DNA of 64,000 bases from assembly GCF_900098745.1 (NCBI RefSeq), contig NZ_FQTT01000012.1, positions 249,413 to 313,412 on the forward strand, given 5' to 3'. Under the pieces are notes generated by a model. The model searched no databases. It saw nothing but the letters and a program-made list of their open reading frames with translations, and was not told the origin of the DNA. The translations under genes were made by a program, and so were the position numbers. The first letter of the stretch is position 1; each line of letters starts with the position of its first letter. Positions 24,450 through 33,804 of the stretch are shown here, piece after piece. This stretch comes from Actinomyces glycerinitolerans. Its GTDB lineage: Bacteria > Actinomycetota > Actinomycetes > Actinomycetales > Actinomycetaceae.

Positions 24450-26041
24450 CCGGCATTACTGTCGGGCGCTGATGATCCAGAATCGAGCGACTCGGCCGCG
24501 CGGGCAAGCGCTTCACCGGCGCCTTCGTACAGGTTGATCACCACGTCGACGCCCGCCGCCCGCATCGAGGCGGCCTCGTCGTCGTAGCGGGCGATCGCCA
24601 GAACCCGGCCCTCGAAATGTGAACGGTCCAACCAGTCCAGTACGTGTACGTTGGCGCCCGGCTCGGACATGGCCAGCACCACCGTGGACACGTGCACGGC
24701 CTCCAGCCGCTCCCAGAACTGCTGGTCGGTGGCGTCCGCCTCCAGCACGTTGAAGCCCTGGCGCGTCAGTTCCTCCACCTTCGTAGCGTCGTTGTCGATG
24801 CCGAGCACGCCCGACTCCCCGTCGGCGTACAGCCTGGTGTACGTGGAGCGTCCCGCCCGTCCCATGCCGAAGACGACGGTGCAAACGCCGTCGAGCCGAA
24901 GCGGCTGCTCGTCGGGGTGCAGCGTGCTGGCGGGGCGGTGGGGGAGCAGCCCGGACAGCCAGCGCACCAGGGAGACCGGCTTGTGGTTGACCAGTGCGGA
25001 AACCACGAAGGACAGTGCCAGGGCCAGGGAGACGGCGGCCGGCCATTGCGCGCCGAGTAGCCCGTGGTCGGCGGCGGTGCCCACCACGATGAGCGCGAAC
25101 TCGCTGTAGGCCGTAAGCGCCAGGCCGGTTAGCACCGAGGTGCGTCGCCGCATACCCAGCGCGCGCACCACCAGCGTGTAAACCAGTGAGCGCACCGGCA
25201 ACAGGAGCAGCAGGGCGCCCGCGAACTCGAAGGCGGCCGTGTCGGGGACCCCGTCCAGGCCGATGGCCAGGAAGAACCCCACCAGCAGGATCTCCTTGAT
25301 GGTGAACAGGGCGCTGGACAGCTCCTTCGCGGCCGGGTGTGACGCCAGCAGCGCTCCCATGATCAGCGCGCCCAGATCCCCGTCGATACCGACCAGGTCG
25401 AAGAGCAGATAGCCGGGCAGCAGGGCCATCGACATGCCGAACAGGGCGCGCATCTCCCGGTGATCGATGCGGTCAAGCACCTTGCCGAACAGTCGGGATG
25501 CCGGCCACAGCAACACCAGGGCGGCGGCCCAGGGACTGGGCAGCCGGCCGGAGGCGATCGTCATGTACGCCACCGCGGCGATGTCCTGGATCACAAGCAC
25601 GCCGATGGCGATCCGCCCATACAGGGAACCGGCGTCGTCGCGGTCCTCGAGTAGTTTGACCACCACGACCGTCGAGGAGAAGGACAGGGCGAAGCCGACG
25701 GCGGCGATACCGCCCGGCGTGGTGGCGCCGAGGTCCAGGCCCAGGGCCAGCAGCGCGGCCACAACGGCCGCGCTCAGGACGGAAAGCACCGTCATGACGA
25801 TGACCGCCGTACCCGCGACTTCCTTGCGACGCAGCACCCGCAGGTCGAGCTTGAGCCCGATCGTGAACAGCAGCACCGCCACGCCGAGGTCGCCCAGGAC
25901 CTCAACGAACTCCAGGTTCGGCAGCGGCGAGGAGCCCAGCACGAAGCCGGCGGCGAGGAACCCGACCAGGGGAGGCAGACGCAGCAGGGTCGCGGCGAAG
26001 CCGAACACCACCACCGCGAGCAGATACACGGCAGGGATCAT
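24443..26041 (-). CDS. Cation:proton antiporter (CPA2, KefB-like) with TrkA-N domain
   Basis: 532 residues; GGGGAGGAG lies just before ATG 26041. The N-terminal ~385 residues form about 12 hydrophobic helices with the CPA2 signature region 'LLFTIGLKLDLRVLRRKEV' and 'IAVGFALSFSSTVVVVKLLED'-like segments. A cytoplasmic TrkA-N Rossmann domain follows (about 395-510): 'VVFGMGRAGRSTY' binds a nucleotide and 'GIDNDATKVEE' ends the second strand. It probably exchanges K+ or Na+ for H+. It follows the RNA helicase gene by 39 bp on the same strand and may be co-transcribed. Confidence 0.85.
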   Translation of the reverse strand: MIPAVYLLAVVVFGFAATLLRLPPLVGFLAAGFVLGSSPLPNLEFVEVLGDLGVAVLLFTIGLKLDLRVLRRKEVAGTAVIVMTVLSVLSAAVVAALLALGLDLGATTPGGIAAVGFALSFSSTVVVVKLLEDRDDAGSLYGRIAIGVLVIQDIAAVAYMTIASGRLPSPWAAALVLLWPASRLFGKVLDRIDHREMRALFGMSMALLPGYLLFDLVGIDGDLGALIMGALLASHPAAKELSSALFTIKEILLVGFFLAIGLDGVPDTAAFEFAGALLLLLPVRSLVYTLVVRALGMRRRTSVLTGLALTAYSEFALIVVGTAADHGLLGAQWPAAVSLALALSFVVSALVNHKPVSLVRWLSGLLPHRPASTLHPDEQPLRLDGVCTVVFGMGRAGRSTYTRLYADGESGVLGIDNDATKVEELTRQGFNVLEADATDQQFWERLEAVHVSTVVLAMSEPGANVHVLDWLDRSHFEGRVLAIARYDDEAASMRAAGVDVVINLYEGAGEALARAAESLDSGSSAPDSNAGR

Positions 26042-26080
26042 GCATTCTCCTCCCCACGGTCGGGTTCCGGGCCGGGGGCG

Positions 26081-28444
26081 TCACCGCCCGTCGCGATTAC
26101 CGCGGAATCCGCCCTTGCGACCGTTGTTCCAACCGCGGTTGCCCCAGCGGCCGTTCCTGTCGTTCCTGTCGTTACGACGGTCATCGCGGTCGTAGCGCCG
26201 CTTGAATCCGCCACGGTCGTAACGTCCCGAGCCACGGTCGTTGTTCCGCCCGCGGAAGCCACCGCCCGAGCGGCCGCCGCGGTCCTCGTCCCAACCGGAA
26301 CCCGGCCCCTCGTCCACGCGGATGCGCAGCTCCCGGCCGGCGAAGGTGGCGTGCCGCATACGCTCCAACTGCTCCTCACTCAGCGGCGTGTGAATCTCGA
26401 CCAGGGAGAAGGACTGCAGGATGTCGATCTTGCCGATGTCGGAGCCGGAGATGGCGCCCTCGTTGGCCAGCGCCCCGACGATCGCGCCGGGCAGCACCCG
26501 GTCGCGGTGGCCGACCTCGATGCGGTAGACGGTGCCGGAGCCCTCGTCGTGATAGCGGCGGCCGCCGCGGCTGGCGCCGGGCTTGCCCTCGATGCGGTCC
26601 CCGCGGCGGCCACGGCGGTCACCCTCGAAGGAGGCGGAGACGAAGGTCCCGTCGTCGTCCAGGCGCTCCTCGCGGTTCCCGCGGCGCGGACGCTCGCCGT
26701 CGTCACGACGGCGCGGTCCCTCGTCGCCGACGGCGAGGGCCAGCAGCGTGGCGGCCAGCTCGTCGGCGTCGATTCCGAGCTCCTCGCTCTTGGCGGCCAC
26801 CAGCCGGGCATACATGTCCAGGCGGCCGCGCTCGTGCCGAGCGGCGGCCCGGTCCAACAGCTTGCCGGCCCGGTGCTCGGACACGTCCGCGGGGGAGGGC
26901 AGTGTGATCTCCTCCAGGCGGGCGCCGGTCAGGCGCTCGATCTGGCGGAGCTTGCCCTTCTCCTTGGGAGTCAGGAAGGTGACGGCCTCACCGTGGCGGC
27001 CGGCGCGGCCGGTGCGGCCGATGCGGTGCACGTAGGCCTCGGCCTCGCGGGGCACGTCGAAGTTGACGACCAGGCCGATGCGGTCCACGTCCAGTCCGCG
27101 GGCGGCGACGTCGGTGGCTACCAGCACATCGAGGGTGCCGTTGCGCAGGCGCTCAACCAGCCGCTCGCGCTCGCGCTGAGGCACGTCGCCGGAGATGGCG
27201 GCGGCCTGAATGCCGCGGCCGGCCAGCTCGATGGCCACGTCCTCGGCGGTGGACTTGGTGCGCACGAACACGAGGGCGGCCTCGGCATCGGTGACCGCCA
27301 GCACGCGTGCGGCCGCCCCGATCTTGTGACGGAAGGGCACCACCGCGTAGGTCTGGCGGACGGTGTCCACGGTGGAGGCCTGGCGGGAGACCTCCACTCG
27401 CACCGGGTTGTCCAGGTGCTGGCGCGCGACCGCCTGGATGGCGGGCGGCATGGTCGCGGAGAACAGGGCGGTGCGGCGCTCGGCCGGAATGGTGGCGGCG
27501 ATCGTCTCCACGTCCTCGGCGAAGCCCATGCGCAGCATCTCGTCGGCCTCGTCCAGGACGAAGTACTTCACCTCATCCAGGGTCAGAGCGCCCTTCTCGA
27601 TCAGGTCGATGATGCGCCCGGGCGTGCCCACGACTACTTGCGCACCGTCCCTGAGCGCCCCGATCTGGGGACCGTACGGGGCGCCGCCGTAGACGGCTAC
27701 CACGTCGAGCCCGCGGGAGCGGGCGGCCATATCGGTGATCGCCTCGGCGCTCTGGAGGGCCAACTCACGGGTGGGTGCCAGCACCAGGGCCTGCACCGCT
27801 CCGTCATGGGCGTCGACGGCGTCCAGCAGCGGCAGCCCGAAGGCGGCCGTCTTACCGGTGCCGGTCTGGGCAATACCGACGACGTCGCGGCCGGACAGCA
27901 GAACGGGGATCGCCTCGCGCTGGATGGGTGTGGGGGTGGTGTAGCCCATGTCCTTTACGGCCTTGAGCAGGTCGGCGGGCAGGCCCAGGTCGTCGAAGGT
28001 GACGTCCTCGGGCGCGCGGGCGGGCTCGTCCTGCGCGTCCTCGTCCTGCGCGTCATCGACGAAGGGGGTGTGACCGTCGACATCCTCCTCATCGTCGGCG
28101 ACGTCGTCGTCGACCTCATCGGACTCGTCGATGTCGGAGTCGGGGTCCTCGGGATCGGACTCGGGCAGGTTCAGGTCGAAATCGTCGGCCTCGTCCTCGT
28201 CCTCCAGGCCCTCGGGGTCCTCCGGAGAGTCGGAGGATGCGGGCGTGTCGAAGGATGCGGCGGACTGCGGTGAGTCGGGGGTCGAGTGGGGTGCGGCTAC
28301 CTGGTCGTCGGCGTCGGCGGGGGCGCTTGGAGTGGCGCCGCCGATTTCGGCACTGAACAGGTCGTCGATGCCGAGGGCGGAGCCGAAGGTGTTGTCGTCG
28401 GAGGGGCCGAAGGGCGCAGATGCCCCAGTCGGGGTGGCTGTCAT
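26081..28444 (-). CDS. DEAD-box RNA helicase with DbpA-type RNA-binding domain
   Basis: 787 residues from ATG 28444 (GGGAA upstream). The N-terminal ~145 residues are acidic and disordered. Motifs in order: Q motif near 'PTPIQREAIP', Walker A 'AQTGTGKT' (192-199), 'PTRELA', 'VLDEADEML' (DEAD), 'SAT', 'TDVAARGLD' and 'HRIGRTGR'. A DbpA-like RRM ('YRIEVGHRDRVLPGAIVG', 'SFSLVEIHTPL') and an Arg/Gly/Asp-rich tail follow. This is the DeaD/CsdA type, used in rRNA maturation, mRNA turnover and cold adaptation. The upstream 600 bp is free of genes and may carry regulation. Confidence 0.92.
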   Translation of the reverse strand: MTATPTGASAPFGPSDDNTFGSALGIDDLFSAEIGGATPSAPADADDQVAAPHSTPDSPQSAASFDTPASSDSPEDPEGLEDEDEADDFDLNLPESDPEDPDSDIDESDEVDDDVADDEEDVDGHTPFVDDAQDEDAQDEPARAPEDVTFDDLGLPADLLKAVKDMGYTTPTPIQREAIPVLLSGRDVVGIAQTGTGKTAAFGLPLLDAVDAHDGAVQALVLAPTRELALQSAEAITDMAARSRGLDVVAVYGGAPYGPQIGALRDGAQVVVGTPGRIIDLIEKGALTLDEVKYFVLDEADEMLRMGFAEDVETIAATIPAERRTALFSATMPPAIQAVARQHLDNPVRVEVSRQASTVDTVRQTYAVVPFRHKIGAAARVLAVTDAEAALVFVRTKSTAEDVAIELAGRGIQAAAISGDVPQRERERLVERLRNGTLDVLVATDVAARGLDVDRIGLVVNFDVPREAEAYVHRIGRTGRAGRHGEAVTFLTPKEKGKLRQIERLTGARLEEITLPSPADVSEHRAGKLLDRAAARHERGRLDMYARLVAAKSEELGIDADELAATLLALAVGDEGPRRRDDGERPRRGNREERLDDDGTFVSASFEGDRRGRRGDRIEGKPGASRGGRRYHDEGSGTVYRIEVGHRDRVLPGAIVGALANEGAISGSDIGKIDILQSFSLVEIHTPLSEEQLERMRHATFAGRELRIRVDEGPGSGWDEDRGGRSGGGFRGRNNDRGSGRYDRGGFKRRYDRDDRRNDRNDRNGRWGNRGWNNGRKGGFRGNRDGR

Positions 28445-29044
28445 CGTCTGTTTCCCGTATCTGGTTCCGCTTGGGGAACCGGTCGCGGAGTGTGGGGGAG
28501 ACCGGGCGGCCTCCGCTCTTGCCGCGCCGCACCCACCACACTCGCCCGGCACCCGCGTGGACTTACCGGCGGGGACTTGCGGGCTTCACGTACTAACTCA
28601 CGGGATCACGCTCGGTGCCGCACAATTGGGGAGCGGCAGAACGAGCCGCGAACGGGGCTCACAGCACGGATCACTCCTGAGTCATAGCTTACGGACGTAT
28701 GGTAACGATTTGAGGACTCCCCGCCGCTGCGCGCATCAGGTCACACGTGACACCGGTCTCGCGGTGCGGCCCGCGACGCCGTGGTGAACCGAGCCGAATC
28801 GGAACGAGCAGGTGAATCCGCCCACGCTCCCGGCATTTCAGTGTCGCGCAAGCAAATTGGGCGATACTATCGAAACCCGTTGGGGTAGCCCACGGCATTT
28901 CCTCCGAGCCCCTGAGGGTCCTGTATGTCAGGATTCCCGAGGCCGCCCGGAAGTGCATGCGGGCTACGTCCCGTCGACGCCGCGACGGCGATTTTGCCGG
29001 CGCGGTTCCGACCAGACCAAGGCCAACAGACGAGTTCCGAATAG
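28445..29044. other. 600-bp intergenic region between divergent helicase and surface-protein genes
   Basis: It should contain two promoters. DeaD-type genes often have long regulated leaders, but I see no convincing riboswitch, hairpin or consensus promoter here. Short open frames (for example 28812-29048) have no coding character. Confidence 0.4.
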
Positions 29045-31021
29045 ATGACCCATCTCCCGCGCCACAGCAAGTCAACCCGCGCGACCCACAGACCAGCGCT
29101 GCGGGTCGCGTTCACGGTGCCAGCTGCGCTCGGAGTGATCCTGGCGACCTCCGTTGGCGCCGGCGCCGCGGTCGCCGTCGGCCACTGGCAGGCGGCCGAG
29201 CTTCAGGGCGGGCCGGCCGCAGTGACCGCCAGCGTCACCGCCGCGATCGGCAACGACGCGGACGGCGAGATGGCCTCTCCCACGCCGGCGCAGGCGGTCT
29301 TGGCCGCTCCCGCCGCAACCACGACTCCGCAGCGCGCCGCAGGCGCGACCGTGACCGTGCGCAACCCCGGCGCCAGTTATGTGTCATCCTCCAGCACCGA
29401 CCGGCCGGTTCTGGTGTTCTCCGGCTGGCAGGATGCCCAGGGGCAGCCGCTCGGCAGCGCTGGCAGTGTGTCGGTCCCCGTACAGGTGCGGTTGGTGAGC
29501 GCCATCGGCTCGGCACAGTCGGCCACCATCTACCCCGTGTTCACCAATGGGCGCTCGGACTACGCCCTGCCCCTGTGGCCCTTCACCCAGGCCATGGACC
29601 CGCATGTGGACACCTTCACCATGCAGTGGCGCCGGGCGGCCGATCAGGACTGGCAGAGCATCGATACCTTCACCGTCGACGTGCGCCTGCCCGAGGCGAC
29701 AGCGGGTTCGACCCTCAGCTACGCAGACGGCACGCTGACCGGTACGGGCTGGACATTCGGGCGCAGCACCAACATCGGCGGTGCCTTCAAGGTCGCACTG
29801 GACGTCACCGACGCCGATGGGCATACCGATTCGGTGACCGTGCTCGCCGAGTTCTCCGGCAGGCAATTCACCGTCTCCGCGGCGGCCCTGGCTGCCGCCG
29901 GCGTAACTGTGGGCGACGGGTACACGATCTCTGCTACGCCCGCCGGCGGGGCCGCACCCATCGTCGTGCACATCTCCGGCTCGGGTGGCGGGGAGCCGAG
30001 CGCCCAGCCGAGCGCGGAACCCACCGCGGTGCCGAGCGTCGAACCCACCGTTGTGCCCTCGCCTGCGTCCTCGCAGGCCCCGACGCCGCTGCCGAGCGCC
30101 TCACCCACCGCGGAGCCAACGGCTGCGCCCAGCACCGCACCCGCCGTAGAGCCAACCGCTCAGGCGTCGGCGGAGCCCACCACTTCCCCCGTCCCAACTA
30201 CTCCGGGGACTGCGACGGTACCCACTGCGGCAGCGGTCGCGCCGACGCCGGCGGCCACACCGCGGGCGGCCGCGACCGGCACCGCGGCGGAGCATCCGGG
30301 CGGCCAGGGCACGGGTGGCCCGTCGAGTGCCGGCTCGGCGACCGCAGTTAATCCCCGCTCTGGGTTTGAGGTTCTCAACGAGGGCGTCGACGTCGACCCC
30401 TTGGTCGTGCAGGTGCCCTCCACCACCGGGGCACCGGGGTCGGCTGCAGCCGCCGTTGACGCGGGCACGTCCGTCGATGCGGCGGCGGAACCAGCGGCCA
30501 CCGACGCGAACGTACGGCCGAGCACCGCCCCGGCGTCCCCCGTGCGGAGCCCCAATGAACTGGTACCCGGTAACGCCGGTTCCCTATCGGGCACCCGTGA
30601 AGGCACCACCATCACCCTGTTCTTCCCGTCGGCGAAGGTCGAGGAGGGCGACTGGGTGGCCGTATTCGTCTACCCCGGCGCCACCACCGGCGGGTGGGTC
30701 CAGGTTGACGCAGACAATTCCGTGTCGCTGGACATCTCCACGCTGGATCCGGGCAGTTACAAGATTGCCGTAGGGGACCGCGATTCCCAACTGCTGGGCT
30801 GGGCCCAGTTGGAAATCACCGAGCCTGCGAACGACGAGGGCGGTGAACCCGCAGGCGTAACCCTGCTCACAGGCGAGGACCTGGCCGATCACAGTGCGCT
30901 GGGCGCCGACGGGTGGAAACTCGCCGGTGCAGCGGGACTGCTCGTGATCGGTGCGGCGTCATTCATACTGCTCGCGGTTCCCACGTTCGGCGGCGCAAAG
31001 ACACGAGTCCGCAGCAGATAA
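29045..31021 (+). CDS. Large Pro/Thr/Ser-rich cell-surface protein
   Basis: 658 residues. A basic N-terminus and a hydrophobic helix (about 18-45) form a signal peptide. A beta-rich domain covers about 90-320 ('VTVRNPGASYVSSSS', 'VLVFSGWQDAQGQPL', 'TIYPVFTNGRSDYALPL'). A long repetitive linker of 'EPTAxPS'-type units runs to about 440, followed by a second beta domain ('ITLFFPSAKVEEGDWVAVF'). The C-terminal helix 'LAGAAGLLVIGAASFILLAV' and basic tail act as a membrane anchor; there is no LPxTG. It is followed 40 bp later by a smaller protein of similar design. Binding partner unknown. Confidence 0.7.
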   Translation: MTHLPRHSKSTRATHRPALRVAFTVPAALGVILATSVGAGAAVAVGHWQAAELQGGPAAVTASVTAAIGNDADGEMASPTPAQAVLAAPAATTTPQRAAGATVTVRNPGASYVSSSSTDRPVLVFSGWQDAQGQPLGSAGSVSVPVQVRLVSAIGSAQSATIYPVFTNGRSDYALPLWPFTQAMDPHVDTFTMQWRRAADQDWQSIDTFTVDVRLPEATAGSTLSYADGTLTGTGWTFGRSTNIGGAFKVALDVTDADGHTDSVTVLAEFSGRQFTVSAAALAAAGVTVGDGYTISATPAGGAAPIVVHISGSGGGEPSAQPSAEPTAVPSVEPTVVPSPASSQAPTPLPSASPTAEPTAAPSTAPAVEPTAQASAEPTTSPVPTTPGTATVPTAAAVAPTPAATPRAAATGTAAEHPGGQGTGGPSSAGSATAVNPRSGFEVLNEGVDVDPLVVQVPSTTGAPGSAAAAVDAGTSVDAAAEPAATDANVRPSTAPASPVRSPNELVPGNAGSLSGTREGTTITLFFPSAKVEEGDWVAVFVYPGATTGGWVQVDADNSVSLDISTLDPGSYKIAVGDRDSQLLGWAQLEITEPANDEGGEPAGVTLLTGEDLADHSALGADGWKLAGAAGLLVIGAASFILLAVPTFGGAKTRVRSR

Positions 31022-31061
31022 CATGTATGCTCGTTACAGTCGGGTAACGGGAGGAGGGGCC

Positions 31062-31775
31062 GTGCCACGTGCATGGTTGCGGACGCTGGTGGTGCTGATA
31101 GCCACGGCGCTCGTTCTGCTGCCCTCCGTCGGCGCACAGGCCGACACATTCACGGGCGATTCGACCACCGGTACCGCCTCCACCGTGAGTCCGTCCACCA
31201 TCGCCGTCGGCGGCACCTTGAGTTTCACGCTTTCAGGCTTCCCCCAGGGAGCCGAAGTCGCGATCCTCATCGACGACGCCGACCCCGGCCCAGGCGGTCA
31301 GCCCGGTGTGGTCGGCGAGTTGACCGTGGGTGAAGACGGCACCTACGCCGGCGCGGTCGAGTTGCCTGCCGATGTGGCCAAGGGCGCCCACTGGCTGCGC
31401 TTCATAGTGACGGCGGGGGAGGACATTCCGACCAACACCGTGCGCACTCTGGACTACACCAACAAGAGCCCCTACTTCACCGTCGCGGACGTCACCATCA
31501 TTGGCGGGGGAGCCTCCACGGTGCCCTCCACGCCAACGCCCACCACCGTCGCCACCCCCTCGGTCGAGCCCACCGCCCCCGCCGTCGCCGCCGGCGGCGA
31601 CTCGGGAGACGCCGGCGCCGCAAGGACCGGCTGGGCCTCGGTCTCACTGCCGGTGGTAACCACAGTGCTGCTCGCGCTGGCGGCGGTGCTGCTGGTATTG
31701 AGCGTGATCATGCTGATCGAGCGCCGTCGCCTGCTCGCCTACGAGCGCGAGCTCGAATACGCGGCCAGGCGCTGA
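31062..31775 (+). CDS. Membrane-anchored Ig-like surface protein
   Basis: 237 residues from GTG 31062, with GGGAGGAGG 4-6 bases upstream; ATG 31023 in frame would place an unusual N-terminus before the signal peptide. The signal peptide '[23 protein letters not shown]' is followed by an Ig-like beta domain ('[20 protein letters not shown]', '[18 protein letters not shown]'). A Thr/Pro-rich stalk and a C-terminal helix (about 203-225) with a charged tail follow. It resembles the last part of the preceding protein and is probably in the same operon. Confidence 0.7.
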   Translation: MPRAWLRTLVVLIATALVLLPSVGAQADTFTGDSTTGTASTVSPSTIAVGGTLSFTLSGFPQGAEVAILIDDADPGPGGQPGVVGELTVGEDGTYAGAVELPADVAKGAHWLRFIVTAGEDIPTNTVRTLDYTNKSPYFTVADVTIIGGGASTVPSTPTPTTVATPSVEPTAPAVAAGGDSGDAGAARTGWASVSLPVVTTVLLALAAVLLVLSVIMLIERRRLLAYERELEYAARR

Positions 31776-31879
31776 ATGCGCCGGGCGCCCGGCGTAGTAT
31801 CGCCGCCGGCGCCCGCCCGTCTCGCGGTGCGCCCCGCCGGACGCCGGCTCAGCGTCCCCAACGGAAGGAAAACAGCACC

Positions 31880-33655
31880 GTGATGCGAACCCGTGATGCA
31901 GGGACTCTGCGCGCAGCCGACATCGGAGAAGTCGTCACCCTCGCCGGATGGGTGGATCGCCGCCGTGACCACGGCGGTGTCGCCTTCATTGATCTGCGTG
32001 ATGCCTCCGGCATCGCCCAGGTCGTCATCCGTGAGGAGGTCGCCCACGACCTGCGCGCCGAGTACGTGCTCCAGGTGACCGGTGAGGTCTCCGCACGCCC
32101 CGACGGCAATGCCAACCCCAACCTGCCCACCGGGGAGATCGAGGTTGTCGTCTCCGACGTCGAGATCCTCAATCCCGCGGCGGCGCTGCCCTTCCAGGTC
32201 TCCGACCATGCCGAGGATTCCGGTCAGGTGGGGGAGGAGACCCGCCTGAAGTACCGCTACCTCGATCTGCGCCGCACCCCGATGCAGCATGCCATGCGGC
32301 TGCGCGCCAAGGTGTCTCAGGCCGCCCGGCGCGTGCTGGACGGCCACAACTTCGTGGAGATCGAGACGCCCACGCTGACCCGCTCCACCCCGGAGGGCGC
32401 CCGTGACTTCCTGGTGCCCGCGCGCCTCGCACCGGGGTCCTGGTACGCCCTGCCGCAAAGCCCCCAGCTGTTCAAGCAGCTGCTCATGGTGGCCGGCATG
32501 GAGCGCTACTACCAGATCGCCCGCTGTTACCGCGACGAGGACTTCCGCGCGGACCGCCAGCCGGAGTTCACCCAGCTGGACGTCGAGATGAGCTTCGTCG
32601 ACCAGGAGGACGTCATCGCCGTAGCCGAGGACGTCCTGAAGGAAGTATGGGCGCTGATCGACTACGAACTGCCCACCCCGATTCCGCGCATGACCTATCG
32701 CGACGCCATGGAGCGCTACGGCACCGACAAGCCGGACCTGCGCTTCGGACTCGAGCTGGTGGACCTGACCGAGTTCTTCAAGGACACCACCTTCCGGGTC
32801 TTCCAGAACCCCTATGTCGGCGCCGTGGTCATGCCTGGTGGGGCTTCGCAATCCCGTCGCACCTTCGACGCCTGGCAGGAGTGGGCCCGCCAGCGCGGAG
32901 CCCGCGGCCTGGCCTACGTGACGGTCGCCGAGGACGGCACTCTCGGCGGGCCGGTCGCCAAGAACATCACCGACGCCGAGCGCGCCGGCCTCGCGCAGGC
33001 CGCCGGGGCCAAGCCGGGAGACTGCATCTTCTTCGCCTCCGGCACCGTGGATGCCTCCCGGGCCCTGCTGGGTGCCGCGCGCCTGGAAATCGGCAAGCGC
33101 TGCGGCCTGATCGACGACAACGCCTGGTCCTTCGTGTGGGTGGTGGACGCGCCCCTGTTCAAGCCGTCGGCCGAGGCCAAGGCCGAAGGCGATGTGGCCC
33201 TGGGCAAGTCCGCCTGGACGGCGGTTCACCACGCGTTCACCTCGCCCAAGCCGGAGTGCCTGGACACCTTCGACACCGACCCCGGTTCGGCGCTCGCATA
33301 CGCCTACGACATCGTGTGCAACGGCAACGAGATCGGTGGTGGCTCCATCCGTATCCACCGCCGTGACGTGCAGGAGCGCGTCTTCAAGGTCATGGGGATC
33401 GGGCCGGAGGAGGCGCAGGAGAAGTTCGGCTTTCTGCTGGACGCCTTCAAGTTCGGCGCCCCGCCGCACGGCGGCATCGCCTTCGGCTGGGACCGCATCG
33501 TGTCCCTGCTGACCCACGCGGACTCCATCCGCGACGTGATCGCCTTCCCGAAGTCCGGCGGCGGCTACGACCCGCTCACCGACGCGCCCGCGCCGATCAC
33601 ACCCGAGCAGCGCAAGGAGGCCGGCGTCGACGCCGTCCCGGACGCCGACGTCTGA
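31880..33655 (+). CDS. aspS: Aspartyl-tRNA synthetase, bacterial type
   Basis: 591 residues from GTG 31880 (ATG 31883 is equally possible; AAGGA about 10 bases upstream). An N-terminal OB fold binds the anticodon ('[24 protein letters not shown]'). Class II motif 2 is '[20 protein letters not shown]' and motif 3 '[14 protein letters not shown]'. The bacterial GAD insertion occupies roughly 310-420. The flanking genes are unrelated; 150 bp separate it from the peptide transporter operon. Confidence 0.95.
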   Translation: MMRTRDAGTLRAADIGEVVTLAGWVDRRRDHGGVAFIDLRDASGIAQVVIREEVAHDLRAEYVLQVTGEVSARPDGNANPNLPTGEIEVVVSDVEILNPAAALPFQVSDHAEDSGQVGEETRLKYRYLDLRRTPMQHAMRLRAKVSQAARRVLDGHNFVEIETPTLTRSTPEGARDFLVPARLAPGSWYALPQSPQLFKQLLMVAGMERYYQIARCYRDEDFRADRQPEFTQLDVEMSFVDQEDVIAVAEDVLKEVWALIDYELPTPIPRMTYRDAMERYGTDKPDLRFGLELVDLTEFFKDTTFRVFQNPYVGAVVMPGGASQSRRTFDAWQEWARQRGARGLAYVTVAEDGTLGGPVAKNITDAERAGLAQAAGAKPGDCIFFASGTVDASRALLGAARLEIGKRCGLIDDNAWSFVWVVDAPLFKPSAEAKAEGDVALGKSAWTAVHHAFTSPKPECLDTFDTDPGSALAYAYDIVCNGNEIGGGSIRIHRRDVQERVFKVMGIGPEEAQEKFGFLLDAFKFGAPPHGGIAFGWDRIVSLLTHADSIRDVIAFPKSGGGYDPLTDAPAPITPEQRKEAGVDAVPDADV

Positions 33656-33664
33656 CAATCTGAT

Positions 33665-33691
33665 TTGTTACCACGTCGACGTGTGTATTCT
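33665..33691 (+). promoter_or_regulatory. Candidate promoter and palindromic operator of the peptide transporter operon
   Basis: TTGTTA (33665-33670) and TATTCT (33686-33691) are 15 bp apart, which is short but possible. The spacer holds the perfect palindrome ACGTCGACGT (33673-33682), a plausible regulator site. Confidence 0.35.
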
Positions 33692-33804
33692 CAGGCGCAT
33701 GTGAATAGTCTCAGCCGTCGATGTGGCAGCATCGGCGCCTGCACGCGTCACCGCGGACGCGCCGACGCGCTCACTCCAACCGGTACAACCACCATAGAGG
33801 ACCG

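Noticed and set aside
26351-28273. 640-codon plus-strand frame opposite the DEAD-box gene
   Set aside because: Antisense shadow of a high-G+C gene; no domain motifs, and the helicase motifs are all on the minus strand.
28812-29048. 78-codon plus-strand gene upstream of the surface protein
   Set aside because: No ribosome site, atypical composition, and it overlaps the next start; no support.
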